Shown piece after piece: positions 25,319 through 34,561 of a stretch of DNA of 57,502 nucleotides. Position 1 is the stretch's first letter; each line of letters opens with the position of its first letter. Below the pieces are notes generated by a model, which did not search any database, was not told where the DNA came from, and worked only from the letters and a program-made list of their open reading frames with translations. This DNA comes from Bacillota bacterium (GTDB lineage: Bacteria > Bacillota > Clostridia > Lachnospirales > Lachnospiraceae), in assembly GCA_023437715.1 (NCBI GenBank), contig JAEZFK010000049.1, positions 1 through 57,502 of the forward strand, written 5' to 3'. Made by a program: the position numbers and the translations under genes.

Positions 25319-26890
25319 TTATGACAGCTCTTTTACAAGAATCAGCCGGTCCCCCGGTTTGACCGCTTTGTCCGTCAGCCCATTTGCCGCCATAATGGTG
25401 TCAATGGTGGTGTGGAATTTTTTGGCAATTTTCCAAAGGGAATCCTCTGGCTGGACGATGTATCCCACGATTCCCGGAAGCTTTTGCAGGCTCTTTAAAT
25501 CCATGGGAGACTCTGAAGCGCCTGTGATGATCTGCTCGCAGACAGGCTGCAGGGCCAGAAGATCCAGGGAGATGGTGGCTTTCACCTCAATCACTCCCCC
25601 GCCCATCATGACCGCGCTCAGCTGTTCCAGGCCTGAATTCAGCTGATTGACTGTGTCCTCATTAATTCCCGGCGCTTCGATGAGGAAACGGAACGGAACA
25701 TTTTCCACCGACGACTGGATGGGCTGGGTATCGTCTGAGGTCAGATAAAGAATCCGCACCTCCAGAACTCCCTCCACCAAAAGTCCGTCGTCCTTTACCG
25801 ACATTTCATCAATCTTCACCGTGCCCTCGCTGTGGCATATCTGAAGAATTCTGTCCGCATGGTCTAGGTTCACCTTTTCCACCAGCTTGCATTTGCTCAT
25901 GTTTTTGGTGAGGATTTTATCGAAGCAGGCTTCCCCTGTCTGCAAGGCCAGCTCCCGGTTGGTGGAATAGAGGTCGCATAACAGCTCCATATTCTCTTCC
26001 TTATAAAGCTTCATATCCAGCTCAAGGACCGCATCCACATCCATTTCCCGCATCTCGCCGTCAGCATCGGGCTTTGCTTCAATGTCCTTATGGATTAAGT
26101 GGACCGTAACCGAGGGCACCATATCTTCCGTGACTCCGGGGACATCCAGCTCGCCGGAAAACGGAATGCTTTCCTCAACCCACTGGATGGGCGCTCCTTC
26201 CCCTTCTCCCTGGTAAATGACGAAAACCAGCAGCTCCCCGTCAAGGGCCATTTTCCCCTCCATGGGCCTTGTGGTTACGCCTCTCAGCTTCATTTCCGTC
26301 CATAAAACATGGTCGATATTCGGCTTGTTCCCGGATAAGGAAATGGTATCCTTAATGCGGAAAGTATCCTTGTGGCGGAGGGCAATGGAAGCCACGTCCA
26401 CATTGCGGCGGAGGGTTTCCACCTGAGGAGCATCCTTAGGGGAGGTTCCTGTGTCCACTTCCACGGCAGCCTCCACGTCGTTAGCGGTCTCAACCTTTAC
26501 CTGAAGGGTCACAATCGCCTTCACGTTCAGCTTCCTGGAATTGATGATTCCCGCATTTAAATCCTCCAAATCCCACATCAGCTGTACATAATCCTTTTCC
26601 CCAAGCCCCGGCACATTAATAGGCTCCTCAAAATTAATAGTTCCGGAAAGAGCCTGAAGTCCCCCTTCCGCTCCCCGGTAGAGGATGGTAAAATCCAGTT
26701 TCCCCCGGACCATTACCCGCTCTGCCTGTACCTTCACAGATTCAATTGTGACCTCTGCGGAACTTAAAATAAGCTGATCTACATCATCCATGGTATCAGG
26801 GACAATGAAGTCATCATCAAGGGTAATCTGTGATGTGGCGTTTCCTTTCCAACGATTCATATGTATGTTCTTCTTCACCAGCTCCAACAT
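25319..26890 (-). CDS. SipL-like spore coat morphogenesis protein (SPOCS repeats + LysM)
   Basis: A 523-residue protein with three SPOCS (DUF3794) domains, roughly residues 25-150, 165-300 and 320-460, and a C-terminal LysM (IVGYIVQPEDSLWKIAKKFH, about 475-522). This architecture and length match Clostridioides difficile SipL, which binds SpoIVA through its LysM and is needed for coat assembly around the forespore. No signal peptide, as expected for a mother-cell protein. The ribosome site AGGTG lies inside the right arm of the upstream terminator hairpin, just before the ATG. Confidence 0.87.
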   Translation of the reverse strand: MLELVKKNIHMNRWKGNATSQITLDDDFIVPDTMDDVDQLILSSAEVTIESVKVQAERVMVRGKLDFTILYRGAEGGLQALSGTINFEEPINVPGLGEKDYVQLMWDLEDLNAGIINSRKLNVKAIVTLQVKVETANDVEAAVEVDTGTSPKDAPQVETLRRNVDVASIALRHKDTFRIKDTISLSGNKPNIDHVLWTEMKLRGVTTRPMEGKMALDGELLVFVIYQGEGEGAPIQWVEESIPFSGELDVPGVTEDMVPSVTVHLIHKDIEAKPDADGEMREMDVDAVLELDMKLYKEENMELLCDLYSTNRELALQTGEACFDKILTKNMSKCKLVEKVNLDHADRILQICHSEGTVKIDEMSVKDDGLLVEGVLEVRILYLTSDDTQPIQSSVENVPFRFLIEAPGINEDTVNQLNSGLEQLSAVMMGGGVIEVKATISLDLLALQPVCEQIITGASESPMDLKSLQKLPGIVGYIVQPEDSLWKIAKKFHTTIDTIMAANGLTDKAVKPGDRLILVKELS

Positions 26891-26944
26891 AAAAAAGCAC
26901 CTGCCTTACCTTCTTTATTCCTTTAAGAAAGTTTATGCAGGTGC
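26891..26944 (-). terminator. Terminator of cysE, abutting the SipL start
   Basis: On the minus strand GCACCTGC pairs with GCAGGTGC, and inside it CTTTCTT with AAGAAGG. TTTTTT follows directly and the next bases are the SipL ATG. The right arm includes the only AGGTG site for that gene. Confidence 0.8.
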
Positions 26945-26952
26945 ATGTTTCA

Positions 26953-27597
26953 TTATACTTTTTTTTCAAGCTCTGACTGCAGCTTCAAAATCGTCTCCTC
27001 CAGCTGCTTTATCCGCTCCTCCATTTTGCAGTAGTTCTCCATGGTCACTACATTCTCCTCTTTCTTGGGAATCGGCACGCCGTCGATCTTTACCGGACGG
27101 GCGGGAATTCCAACAGCGGTCACGTTATTATCCAGCTGCTTTAAGAGCACGGCATTGGCCGCAATGGTACAATTATCTCCCACCTCAAAGGACCCCAGAA
27201 TTTTGGCCCCTGCGCCTACGGTCACATTGCTGCCCAGGGTAGGATGGCGTTTTCCCTTATTTAAGCCCACACCACCTAAGGTGACGCCCTGATAAATAGT
27301 ACAGTTATCTCCTACTACCGCAGTCTCTCCGATCACCACGCCGCAGCCGTGGTCAATGAGAATTCCGTGCCCCATCTGAGCCCCGGGATGAATTTCAATC
27401 AAGGTAAAAAATCTGGCGAGCTGGGAAATAAGCCGGGCGATAAAAAACATCTTATGCCTGTAAAACCAATGGGCAAACCGGTGCCATATCAAAGCATGAA
27501 CACCCTGATACAGAAAAAGAACTTCAAGTGCATTTCTAGCTGCCGGATCCCGTTCTTTTACTGCTTTCACATCGAGCCATATATCCTTTAATATCAT
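26953..27597 (-). CDS. cysE: Serine O-acetyltransferase
   Basis: A 214-residue enzyme making O-acetylserine from serine and acetyl-CoA, the first committed step of cysteine synthesis. The N-terminal helical part is short (as in Bacillus type EpsC/CysE), followed by the left-handed beta-helix of hexapeptide repeats starting IHPGAQMGHGILIDHGCGVVIGE with catalytic histidines. The C-terminal 35 residues form a charged helix. No cysK gene is adjacent. It ends in a strong terminator. Confidence 0.93.
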   Translation of the reverse strand: MILKDIWLDVKAVKERDPAARNALEVLFLYQGVHALIWHRFAHWFYRHKMFFIARLISQLARFFTLIEIHPGAQMGHGILIDHGCGVVIGETAVVGDNCTIYQGVTLGGVGLNKGKRHPTLGSNVTVGAGAKILGSFEVGDNCTIAANAVLLKQLDNNVTAVGIPARPVKIDGVPIPKKEENVVTMENYCKMEERIKQLEETILKLQSELEKKV

Positions 27598-27687
27598 ATT
27601 ATCCTTCCTCTTTTCCTCACTGTCATCTTTTGTTTGAAATAGTATATCATATGACAGCCTAAGAAAAAAGGGGAAAATGCGTTTTCA

Positions 27688-27705
27688 GTTTGGCCATGGC
27701 CAAAC
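27688..27705. promoter_or_regulatory. Perfect 18-bp palindrome upstream of cysE
   Basis: GTTTGGCCATGGCCAAAC reads the same on both strands; two further AAACGT/ACGTTT copies lie beside it. It is between the PrcB-like gene and cysE, about 90 bases before the cysE start, and could be a repressor site. Confidence 0.4.
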
Positions 27706-27717
27706 GTACCAAACGTC

Positions 27718-27758
27718 AACAGCCGTCCTGCCTCCTTAAAATCCGCAGAACGGCTGTT
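27718..27758 (-). terminator. Hairpin after the PrcB-like gene
   Basis: AACAGCCGT pairs with ACGGCTGTT just beyond the stop codon of the lipoprotein gene. The following minus-strand bases are not T-rich, so termination is less sure. Confidence 0.45.
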
Positions 27759-27763
27759 TCCTT

Positions 27764-28195
27764 TTACTGAAACACCACCGGAAGATCCGACATTTCCGTC
27801 TTAATCACAATGACAGGATAAGAGCTCTCAGTCCCTGTATTTTCCCCCTTTTCAGGCCCGATCAGTTCCGTATCCAGTACGATGGAATTCTCCGTCAGAT
27901 ACAGATTGTTGACAGCAATGCTGTAACCGCCGCCGGCCTGTTTCCCGTAACCGACCACTATGTAAAGATTCTGGTCATCGCTGTAAGTCAGCTTAAAGGG
28001 CGACTGCTGTTTCTCCGCGATGATCTGCTGAAGCTCCTGAGGAATATCCCCATCGGCCACTACGGTAAATTCAAGATCCCGTACCTTATCTCCTTTATCC
28101 CCTTTTAAAAAGCATCCGCTCAAGGCGCAGACCACGAAGCCCCACACAGCCAGCCCTATGAGAACCAGCCGCTTTCTGTTAATCAGTCTGTTCAT
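27764..28195 (-). CDS. Lipoprotein with PrcB C-terminal-like domain
   Basis: A 143-residue exported protein. Residues 1-28 form a lipoprotein signal (RKRLVLIGLAVWGFVVCALSGC), with the lipidated cysteine in LSGC. The mature part ends in a domain like PrcB_C, with LYIVVGYGKQAGGGYSIAVN and VIVIKTEMSDLPVVF; in Treponema PrcB interacts with the protease dentilisin. No protease is adjacent, so the partner is unknown. Confidence 0.75.
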   Translation of the reverse strand: MNRLINRKRLVLIGLAVWGFVVCALSGCFLKGDKGDKVRDLEFTVVADGDIPQELQQIIAEKQQSPFKLTYSDDQNLYIVVGYGKQAGGGYSIAVNNLYLTENSIVLDTELIGPEKGENTGTESSYPVIVIKTEMSDLPVVFQ

Positions 28196-28261
28196 TACAC
28201 GCTCCCCAACTAATTGATTATTACCATTTATATGGGAAGCGTGATAAATTTATGAAACGGT

Positions 28262-29122
28262 TTACGCCTTTTTCCGCACCGGAATCCAGATTTCACTCCG
28301 GTATTCCTCTGAGGCATTATCTCCGTCAGAGTACCACTCGATCTGGGGGCCGTCCAGCAGCTCATAGCCTGAGGATGGGAACCATTCCGTGAAGATTCTC
28401 TTCCATACCTTCTGCTGGCCCTCCGGCATTTTTCCGATGCACTCAAAGATCACGTATGTGCCTGCCGGAACCACCAGTTCATCCATATGGGAGGGAATTT
28501 CCTTTGATGAGCCGGTGGCAATATAATAGTCAAATTCATCTTCGCCGGCATTGGTGCACACCCCCAGACAGGCAAGGGCCTCATTGTCATTGAAGCTCAT
28601 CATTTCCTCAAACTTCCCGCTTGGGCCCGCTTCATTCCAGAACTCCGGTATTCTCTTAAAGTTCTCTCCGTTATTCATGGACATTCTTTCCTTAAAGCCT
28701 GCCAGTCTCATTTCTCCCAACTCTTTTACGCAATAATTCATCGCTTCCACTCCTTTAATGGTTATTTCAAATGAAATACGGGGATAAGCCTTTACTTTTA
28801 CCCCAGGCTTTCTCACCTCGCTGGGATTCATGCCGTGTATGGCATAAAACGCTCTGGCAAAGGAAACAGGAGACTCATATCCATACTTTAAGGCTACATC
28901 AATGACCTTTTCCTCTGTGGTTAAAAGCTCCATGGCCGCCAGGGAAAGACGCCTTCTTCTGATATAATCCGCCAGTGACACATCCGCCATAAAGGAAAAC
29001 ATCCTCTGGAAGTTAAAGCTTGAACAGCAGGCCTGCTTTGCCGCTTCCTCCAGATGAATTTCTCCGGTCAGATTGTCTTCGATGTAATCCAGTGCTCCGT
29101 TCATTTTTTCCAGCCAATCCAC
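28262..29122 (-). CDS. AraC-family regulator with GyrI-like effector domain
   Basis: A 286-residue regulator. The N-terminal AraC DNA-binding domain has two helix-turn-helices (IHLEEAAKQACCSSFNFQRM and VALKYGYESPVSFARAF). Residues about 120-285 form a GyrI-like/effector-binding domain (the Rob/SbmC fold) that can bind small hydrophobic compounds. GGGGG precedes a GTG start. It stands alone between the PrcB-like gene and the polyamine operon; the target genes are unknown. Confidence 0.88.
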   Translation of the reverse strand: MDWLEKMNGALDYIEDNLTGEIHLEEAAKQACCSSFNFQRMFSFMADVSLADYIRRRRLSLAAMELLTTEEKVIDVALKYGYESPVSFARAFYAIHGMNPSEVRKPGVKVKAYPRISFEITIKGVEAMNYCVKELGEMRLAGFKERMSMNNGENFKRIPEFWNEAGPSGKFEEMMSFNDNEALACLGVCTNAGEDEFDYYIATGSSKEIPSHMDELVVPAGTYVIFECIGKMPEGQQKVWKRIFTEWFPSSGYELLDGPQIEWYSDGDNASEEYRSEIWIPVRKKA

Positions 29123-29206
29123 GGTAATACCCCCTTTTCAGTGACAGCCTCAGTATACCAGCCTTCCCTGGAATGATCGCAACTTTATTTGCACAAAACA
29201 GTGAGT

Positions 29207-30088
29207 TTAGGATTTCCCGGCAATGGCCCCGTACATCTTTGGCCTGCGGTCCCGGAAAAGGCCCCAGTTTCTGCGGTCTGTCCTCACCTGGTCTAAATCA
29301 AAGGAAGCGCAGATGACTCCTTCCTCCTCCCTTCCCATGGTCCTTATGACAGCCCCTGTGCTGTCCGTAATGAAAGAGGAGCCGTAAAATTTAAGGGAAG
29401 AGCTTTGGTTTCCGTTTTCCGCGCAGGGCGTTACCCTTTCCTCTCCTACCCGGTTAGCCGCTGCCACAGGGATGATATTGGAAGCCGAATGGCCCTGCAT
29501 GCACCGCCTCCAGTGCTCCATGCTGTCGCATTCCAGTATGGGCTCGCTTCCGATGGCCGTGGGGTACAGGATCAGCTCCGCCCCCTGTAAGGCAAGACAT
29601 CTGGCGGTCTCCGGGAACCACTGGTCCCAGCAGATACCGATGCCGATTTTCCCGTATTGGGTATCAAACACCCGAAACCCCGTATCTCCGGGGGTGAAAT
29701 AAAACTTCTCCTGATAATAGTGGTCATCGGGAATATGGGTTTTCCGGTATACCCCAAGATTCTTTCCGTCCCCGTCAAGAACTGCTACCGAATTAAACAT
29801 GGTATTGCCCGACTGCTCATAAAAGCTGATGGGAAGAACTACGCCAAGCTCCGCCGCGATCCGGGTAAAATGCTTTACCGCGTCATTTTCTTCCGCCGGC
29901 TTTGCAAACCCGTAGCTTTCATACCGCCTTTCCTGGCAGAAATAAGGGCGCTCAAACAGCTCCGGAAGCAGGATGACATTGGCCCCTTCCCCTGCTGCCT
30001 GCCGCACCAGACGTTCCGCATTTGCAATATTTTCCTTTATATCATCACAGCACTTCATCTGAACTGCCGCTACCGTTACCTCTCTCAT
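29207..30088 (-). CDS. aguB: N-carbamoylputrescine amidase
   Basis: A 293-residue nitrilase-superfamily enzyme hydrolysing N-carbamoylputrescine to putrescine, carbon dioxide and ammonia. The Glu-Lys-Cys triad is in LLPELFERPYF, YRKTHIPDD and GIGICWDQWFPE. The ATG at 30088 (GGAGAATTTC before it) begins the usual MREVTVAAVQMKC; an upstream in-frame start would run into aguA. It is the last gene of the operon, 26 bases after aguA. Confidence 0.93.
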   Translation of the reverse strand: MREVTVAAVQMKCCDDIKENIANAERLVRQAAGEGANVILLPELFERPYFCQERRYESYGFAKPAEENDAVKHFTRIAAELGVVLPISFYEQSGNTMFNSVAVLDGDGKNLGVYRKTHIPDDHYYQEKFYFTPGDTGFRVFDTQYGKIGIGICWDQWFPETARCLALQGAELILYPTAIGSEPILECDSMEHWRRCMQGHSASNIIPVAAANRVGEERVTPCAENGNQSSSLKFYGSSFITDSTGAVIRTMGREEEGVICASFDLDQVRTDRRNWGLFRDRRPKMYGAIAGKS

Positions 30089-30114
30089 GAAATTCTCCTT
30101 CCGGCATAACCGAA

Positions 30115-31209
30115 CTATAACGGAATCTGTTGGGTGATACAGTGAATATTTCCGCCTCCCACAATGATATCCCTTGCATACACCGGGTAGATCTTCCTTT
30201 CCGGGAAGCATTCCCCCAATATCCTCACTGCCTCTTCATCGTGGACATCCCCGAACTGGGGAACGATCACCCCGCCGTTGGAAATATAAAAATTCACATA
30301 GCTGGCCGCAAGCCGCTCTCCCGCCTCCCGCTCATCCTCTCCGGGCTCAAAGACGAAGCCGGAAAGCTCCTCCTCTGTAATGCAGACCGGATTTTTCGGA
30401 ATGGGAAGCTTATGGATTTTAAAATGACGTCCTCTGGCATCTGTCTCCTGTTCCAGCAGCCTTAAATCCGCCAGGGACATTTCATACTGGAGATCATTCT
30501 CATCGTCGGTCCAGGCCAGAACTACCTCTCCCGGACGGACAAAGGCGCATACATTATCCACGTGCTCGTTTGTCTCATCCTGGTAGATTCCTGATTTCAG
30601 CCAGATGATTTTTGTGACTCCTAAATAGCCTTTCAGCTCTTTCTCTATTTCCTCTTTTGTAAGGGAAGGGTTCCGCCCGGCGCTTAAAAGGCAGCTTTCC
30701 GTCACCAGCAAAGTCCCTTCTCCGTCAGAGTGGATGGAGCCCCCTTCCAGCACAAAATGCCTGGCATCGTAGACCGGATATCCGAACCTTTCACAGAAGC
30801 GGCCCGCAATTTGGTCGTCCTTTTCCCAGCTCTGGTAAAGGCCGTCCACGGTGCCGCCCCAGGCGTTAAACTGCCAGTCAATTCCCCGGACCTCTCCCTT
30901 CCGGTTTATCACAAAGGTAGGGCATACATCCCTGGCCCAGGCGTCGTCGGACTCCATCTCTGCCAGCCAGATCCGCTCCGATAAAAGTTGGCGGGCGCTG
31001 TCCATCACATCCCTTTCACACAGCATGATGACCTGCTCGCTGTCCGCGATGGCTTCTGCGATACGCGCAAAGGCCTTTCTGGCCTCCCTGGCTCCAAAAG
31101 GCCAGGACCCCGGCCGCCTGGGCCAGATCATGATACAGCCCTTATGGGGCTCAAATTCTCCCGGCATGCAGAACCCGTCCGCTGCCGGGAGGCTTTTTAA
31201 TCTTTCCAT
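30115..31209 (-). CDS. aguA: Agmatine deiminase
   Basis: A 364-residue guanidino-group-modifying enzyme converting agmatine to N-carbamoylputrescine. Family blocks seen: GEFEPHKGCIMIWPRRPGSW, MESDDAWARDVCPTFV, VLEGGSIHSDGEGTLLVTE, DETNEHVDN, and the catalytic cysteine in GGGNIHCITQQ near the end. The ATG at 31209 follows AGAGGA and is preferred to an upstream GTG. It sits between nspC and aguB. Confidence 0.94.
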   Translation of the reverse strand: MERLKSLPAADGFCMPGEFEPHKGCIMIWPRRPGSWPFGAREARKAFARIAEAIADSEQVIMLCERDVMDSARQLLSERIWLAEMESDDAWARDVCPTFVINRKGEVRGIDWQFNAWGGTVDGLYQSWEKDDQIAGRFCERFGYPVYDARHFVLEGGSIHSDGEGTLLVTESCLLSAGRNPSLTKEEIEKELKGYLGVTKIIWLKSGIYQDETNEHVDNVCAFVRPGEVVLAWTDDENDLQYEMSLADLRLLEQETDARGRHFKIHKLPIPKNPVCITEEELSGFVFEPGEDEREAGERLAASYVNFYISNGGVIVPQFGDVHDEEAVRILGECFPERKIYPVYARDIIVGGGNIHCITQQIPL

Positions 31210-31289
31210 AGGTTCCTCTATTCGCTGTAGTGTTTGCTTCACATCACACGTTATTCCCTATACCGTCTGCTTTCACCGCACAAAAAGCA

Positions 31290-32411
31290 CTAAGACAGCC
31301 TGTTCTTAAAATCCTCATAATCGAAAGACCTGATCACGCGGCAGTCCCCGCCCTTGTCCATAATGGCAATGGAAGGCAGCGGCATCCCATTAAACGTGTT
31401 GTTCTTTACCATAGAATAAATAGCCATATCCATAAAATACAGCTTATCCCCAGGCTTTATTTCCCTGTCAAAGGAGTAATCGCCGATCACATCCCCCGCC
31501 AGGCAGGTGCAGGAAGAAAGCCGGTAGGTAAAAGGCTTTTCCCCAGGCTGACCGCTGTCCTTTAAGGGCGGCCGGTAAGGCATTTCCAGCACATCCGGCA
31601 TGTGGCAGGCCGCGGACGCGTCCAGAATCAGGGTCTTTATCCCGTTTTCCACCACCTCCAGCACCTCCGTCACCAGATACCCGGCATTTAAGGCAACCGC
31701 CTCTCCCGGTTCCAGATAAATATGAAGCCCGTATTTTTCCTGCATCCGCATGATGCAGGCTTCCAGCAGCTCTATGTCATAGTCGGCCCTGGTAATGTGA
31801 TGGCCTCCGCCCATGTTCAGCCAGGAAAGCCGGGATAAATATTTTCCGAACTTCTCCTCCACCGCATCCAGGGTCTTTTTCAAGTCATCCGCATTCTGCT
31901 CGCACAGGGTATGAAAATGGAGCCCGGAAATGGCCGGCAGCCACTCCTCTTTAAACTGCTGCGCTGTAACTCCCAGCCGGGAGCCGGGGGCGCAGGGATC
32001 ATAGATGGCATGTCCCTCCTGTGTGGAGCACTCCGGGTTGACCCGGATTCCCGCGCTGACCCCGTTTAACCGGTCCTTATACCGTTCCAGCTGAGAAAAG
32101 GAGTTAAATATGATGTGGTCGCAGATTTTAACCAGCTCACGAAAGTCCTCTTCCTTATAGGCAGGAGCAAACACGTGGTTTTCAAGCCCCATTTCCTCTT
32201 TTCCCAGCCTTGCCTCATAAAGCCCGCTGGCCGTGGCGCCGTCAAGGTACTTTCCTATAAGAGGATACTCGGCAAAGCAGGAAAATGCTTTCTGGGCCAG
32301 CAGAATGCTGCATCCCGTGCGGTCCTTAACCCCTTTTAAGACTTTTAGGTTTTCCTCAAGCCTGTCCTCGTCGATGACATAGCAGGGCGTCTTTAAGTCC
32401 TCGATTCTCAT
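31290..32411 (-). CDS. nspC: Carboxynorspermidine/carboxyspermidine decarboxylase
   Basis: A 373-residue PLP enzyme of the alanine racemase fold that decarboxylates carboxyspermidine to spermidine (or the nor- form). The PLP lysine is K41 in LLAQKAFS; LNMGGGHHITRADYD and LEPGEAVALNAGYLV are family-specific. The second active-site loop has CTCLAGDVIGDY. The ATG at 32411 is used because the frame upstream only offers a GTG inside the previous gene. Eight bases separate it from the synthase gene. Confidence 0.93.
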   Translation of the reverse strand: MRIEDLKTPCYVIDEDRLEENLKVLKGVKDRTGCSILLAQKAFSCFAEYPLIGKYLDGATASGLYEARLGKEEMGLENHVFAPAYKEEDFRELVKICDHIIFNSFSQLERYKDRLNGVSAGIRVNPECSTQEGHAIYDPCAPGSRLGVTAQQFKEEWLPAISGLHFHTLCEQNADDLKKTLDAVEEKFGKYLSRLSWLNMGGGHHITRADYDIELLEACIMRMQEKYGLHIYLEPGEAVALNAGYLVTEVLEVVENGIKTLILDASAACHMPDVLEMPYRPPLKDSGQPGEKPFTYRLSSCTCLAGDVIGDYSFDREIKPGDKLYFMDMAIYSMVKNNTFNGMPLPSIAIMDKGGDCRVIRSFDYEDFKNRLS

Positions 32412-32419
32412 TGGCTGTC

Positions 32420-33688
32420 CTATCTCCACACCGTAACGGTTTCCGGGTCCTCACATACGACCCATGGAAGCCCCCACTTATTTAATGCCTCCATATAGGG
32501 ATCCGGATCAAACTCTTCCACATTAAATACGCCCGGCTTTTTCCATTGTCCCGTTACCACCATCATGGCACCGATCATGGCTGGCACGCCTGTGGTATAA
32601 GAAATGGCCTGTGATTCTACCTCCTTATAGCACTCCTGATGGTCACATACGTTATAAATATAGATGGTCTTTTCCTTTCCATCCTTTATTCCTGTGAAAA
32701 TACATCCGATGTTGGTTTTTCCCACAGTCCTTGGTCCTAAGGAAGCCGGATCAGGAAGAAGGGCCTTTAAAAACTGGATAGGAACGATTTCCTGGCCGTT
32801 AAAGGATATGGGTGAGGTGGAAAGCATGCCTACATTTTCCAGACACTTCATGTGGGTTAAATAGCTCTGTCCAAAGGTCATGAAGAAACGGATTCTCTTC
32901 ACTCCCGGAATGTTCTTTGCCAGGGATTCGATCTCCTCGTGGTGAAGCAGGTACATGTCCTTTTCCCCTACCTCCGGGAAATTGTACCTGGACTTAATCT
33001 CCATAGGCTCTGTCTCCACCCAATGGCCGTTCTCCCAATAGGAGCCGTTGGCGGACACTTCCCTTAAGTTGATCTCCGGGTTAAAGTTGGTTGCAAAGGG
33101 ATAGCCGTGATCCCCTCCGTTGCAGTCTAAGATGTCAATGGTATGGATCTCATCAAAGTAATGCTTTAAGGCATAGGCAGAGAATACGCTGGTAACGCCG
33201 GGATCAAATCCGGTTCCAAGAAGAGCCGTAATGTTTGCCTTTTCAAACCGTTCCCTGTAATCCCACTGCCAGGAGTAATCAAAGTAGGCCGTAAAGCCCA
33301 AGTCCTTGCAGCGCTTTTCATAAATTGCACGCCACTGAGGGTCATCCGTGTTCTCAGGCTCAAAATTGGCCGTATCAATATAGTCCACTCCTGTGGCAAG
33401 GCAGGCATCCATAATGGTTAAGTCCTGATAAGGAAGTGCCACATTTAAGACAGCGTCCGGCTTATAGGACTTTATAAGGGCGATGACCTCTTCCGCGTGG
33501 TCTGCATCCACCTTGGCTGTTTCGATTCTGGTTTCTGTGGTTTTCTCCAGCTTTTCCTTTAAGGCATCACACTTTTCCTTTGTTCTGCTCGCAATGCAGA
33601 TGTCCGTAAACACCTTGCTGTTCTGACAGCACTTGTGAATTGCTACAGCGGCAACACCGCCGCATCCGATAATTAATAATCTGCTCAT
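32420..33688 (-). CDS. Carboxynorspermidine/carboxyspermidine synthase (LYS1-like)
   Basis: A 422-residue NAD(P)H-dependent enzyme of the saccharopine dehydrogenase family that condenses a diamine with aspartate semialdehyde. The Rossmann motif is LIIGCGGVAAVAIHKC; DYIDTANFEPENTDDP, LLGTGFDPGVTSVF and NGGDHGYPFATNFNPEINLRE are typical of the CASDH group and exclude lysine-pathway saccharopine dehydrogenases. Overlaps speE by four bases and precedes nspC, its pathway partner. Confidence 0.92.
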   Translation of the reverse strand: MSRLLIIGCGGVAAVAIHKCCQNSKVFTDICIASRTKEKCDALKEKLEKTTETRIETAKVDADHAEEVIALIKSYKPDAVLNVALPYQDLTIMDACLATGVDYIDTANFEPENTDDPQWRAIYEKRCKDLGFTAYFDYSWQWDYRERFEKANITALLGTGFDPGVTSVFSAYALKHYFDEIHTIDILDCNGGDHGYPFATNFNPEINLREVSANGSYWENGHWVETEPMEIKSRYNFPEVGEKDMYLLHHEEIESLAKNIPGVKRIRFFMTFGQSYLTHMKCLENVGMLSTSPISFNGQEIVPIQFLKALLPDPASLGPRTVGKTNIGCIFTGIKDGKEKTIYIYNVCDHQECYKEVESQAISYTTGVPAMIGAMMVVTGQWKKPGVFNVEEFDPDPYMEALNKWGLPWVVCEDPETVTVWR

Positions 33689-34542
33689 TCTTTTTCCTCC
33701 TCTTCCAGTAAATCTTCCACGTATTTTGGCAGCATAAAAGCGCCTGTGTGAAGATTGGTCGTATAATACCAGGTTTCTATTTTCAGTTTTTTCCAGGCCT
33801 CCGGTTTAAAATCATTGATGGGGTGGTACTTTTTAGAGGCAAACCCAAAAAGCCAGTAGCCCGAAGGGCAGGTGGGGATATGGGCCTGATATACCCGGCT
33901 TATGGGGAAGGAACGGTACACCTTCCGGTGCATGCTCCTGCAGGCCATTTCATCCTCATCGTAAAACGGGCTTCCATGCTGGTAAACCATGATGCCGTCA
34001 TCCCGCAGCGCCTTGTAGCAGCTGCCGTAAAATTCTTTGGTAAAAAGCCCTTCCGTGTGCCCGAAGGGGTCTGTGGAATCATTGATAATCAAGTCATATT
34101 CCTCTTTTTTGTTTCTCAGGAAACGAAGCCCGTCATCGTAATAAACCCGCACCCTGGGATCGTCAAGCCCGCAGGCCACCTCGGGAAATATATCCCGGCA
34201 CACATCCACAAACAGCTTATCCGTCTCCACCACAACGATGGATTCAATGGAGGGATACTGCAAAAGCTCCTTTGCCACCCCACCGTCACCTCCGCCGATA
34301 ATCAGCACGTTCTTCACATTGGGATGAACCGCCATAGGCACATGGGTCACCATTTCATCGTATATGAATTCATCCTTTTCCGAGAAGACAATATCCCCGT
34401 CCAGGGCCACAAATTTCCCGAACTCCTGGGATTCAAACACGTCGATCCTCTGATATTCGCTTTCACCGGAAAATAACTGCTTGTCAATCCGGACCGAAAG
34501 CTTCACATTGGAAGTGTGCAGTTCTGAAAACCATATCTCCAT
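33685..34542 (-). CDS. speE: Spermidine synthase
   Basis: A 285-residue aminopropyltransferase. The nucleotide site is LIIGGGDGGVAKELLQYP, the catalytic aspartate is in IINDSTDPFGH, and MVYQHGSPFYDEDE and TCPSGYWLFGFASK match the family. It transfers the aminopropyl group of decarboxylated S-adenosylmethionine to putrescine, which would need SpeD, not seen in the window. The ATG at 34542 follows AAGGGGAAAG; an upstream TTG is less likely. Nineteen bases after the decarboxylase gene. Confidence 0.92.
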   Translation of the reverse strand: MEIWFSELHTSNVKLSVRIDKQLFSGESEYQRIDVFESQEFGKFVALDGDIVFSEKDEFIYDEMVTHVPMAVHPNVKNVLIIGGGDGGVAKELLQYPSIESIVVVETDKLFVDVCRDIFPEVACGLDDPRVRVYYDDGLRFLRNKKEEYDLIINDSTDPFGHTEGLFTKEFYGSCYKALRDDGIMVYQHGSPFYDEDEMACRSMHRKVYRSFPISRVYQAHIPTCPSGYWLFGFASKKYHPINDFKPEAWKKLKIETWYYTTNLHTGAFMLPKYVEDLLEEEEKE

Positions 34543-34561
34543 CTCTTTCCCCTTTCCCAAA

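Noticed and set aside
33748..34476. Plus-strand open frame of 242 codons opposite speE
   Set aside because: Antisense to a well-supported gene; no domain recognised.
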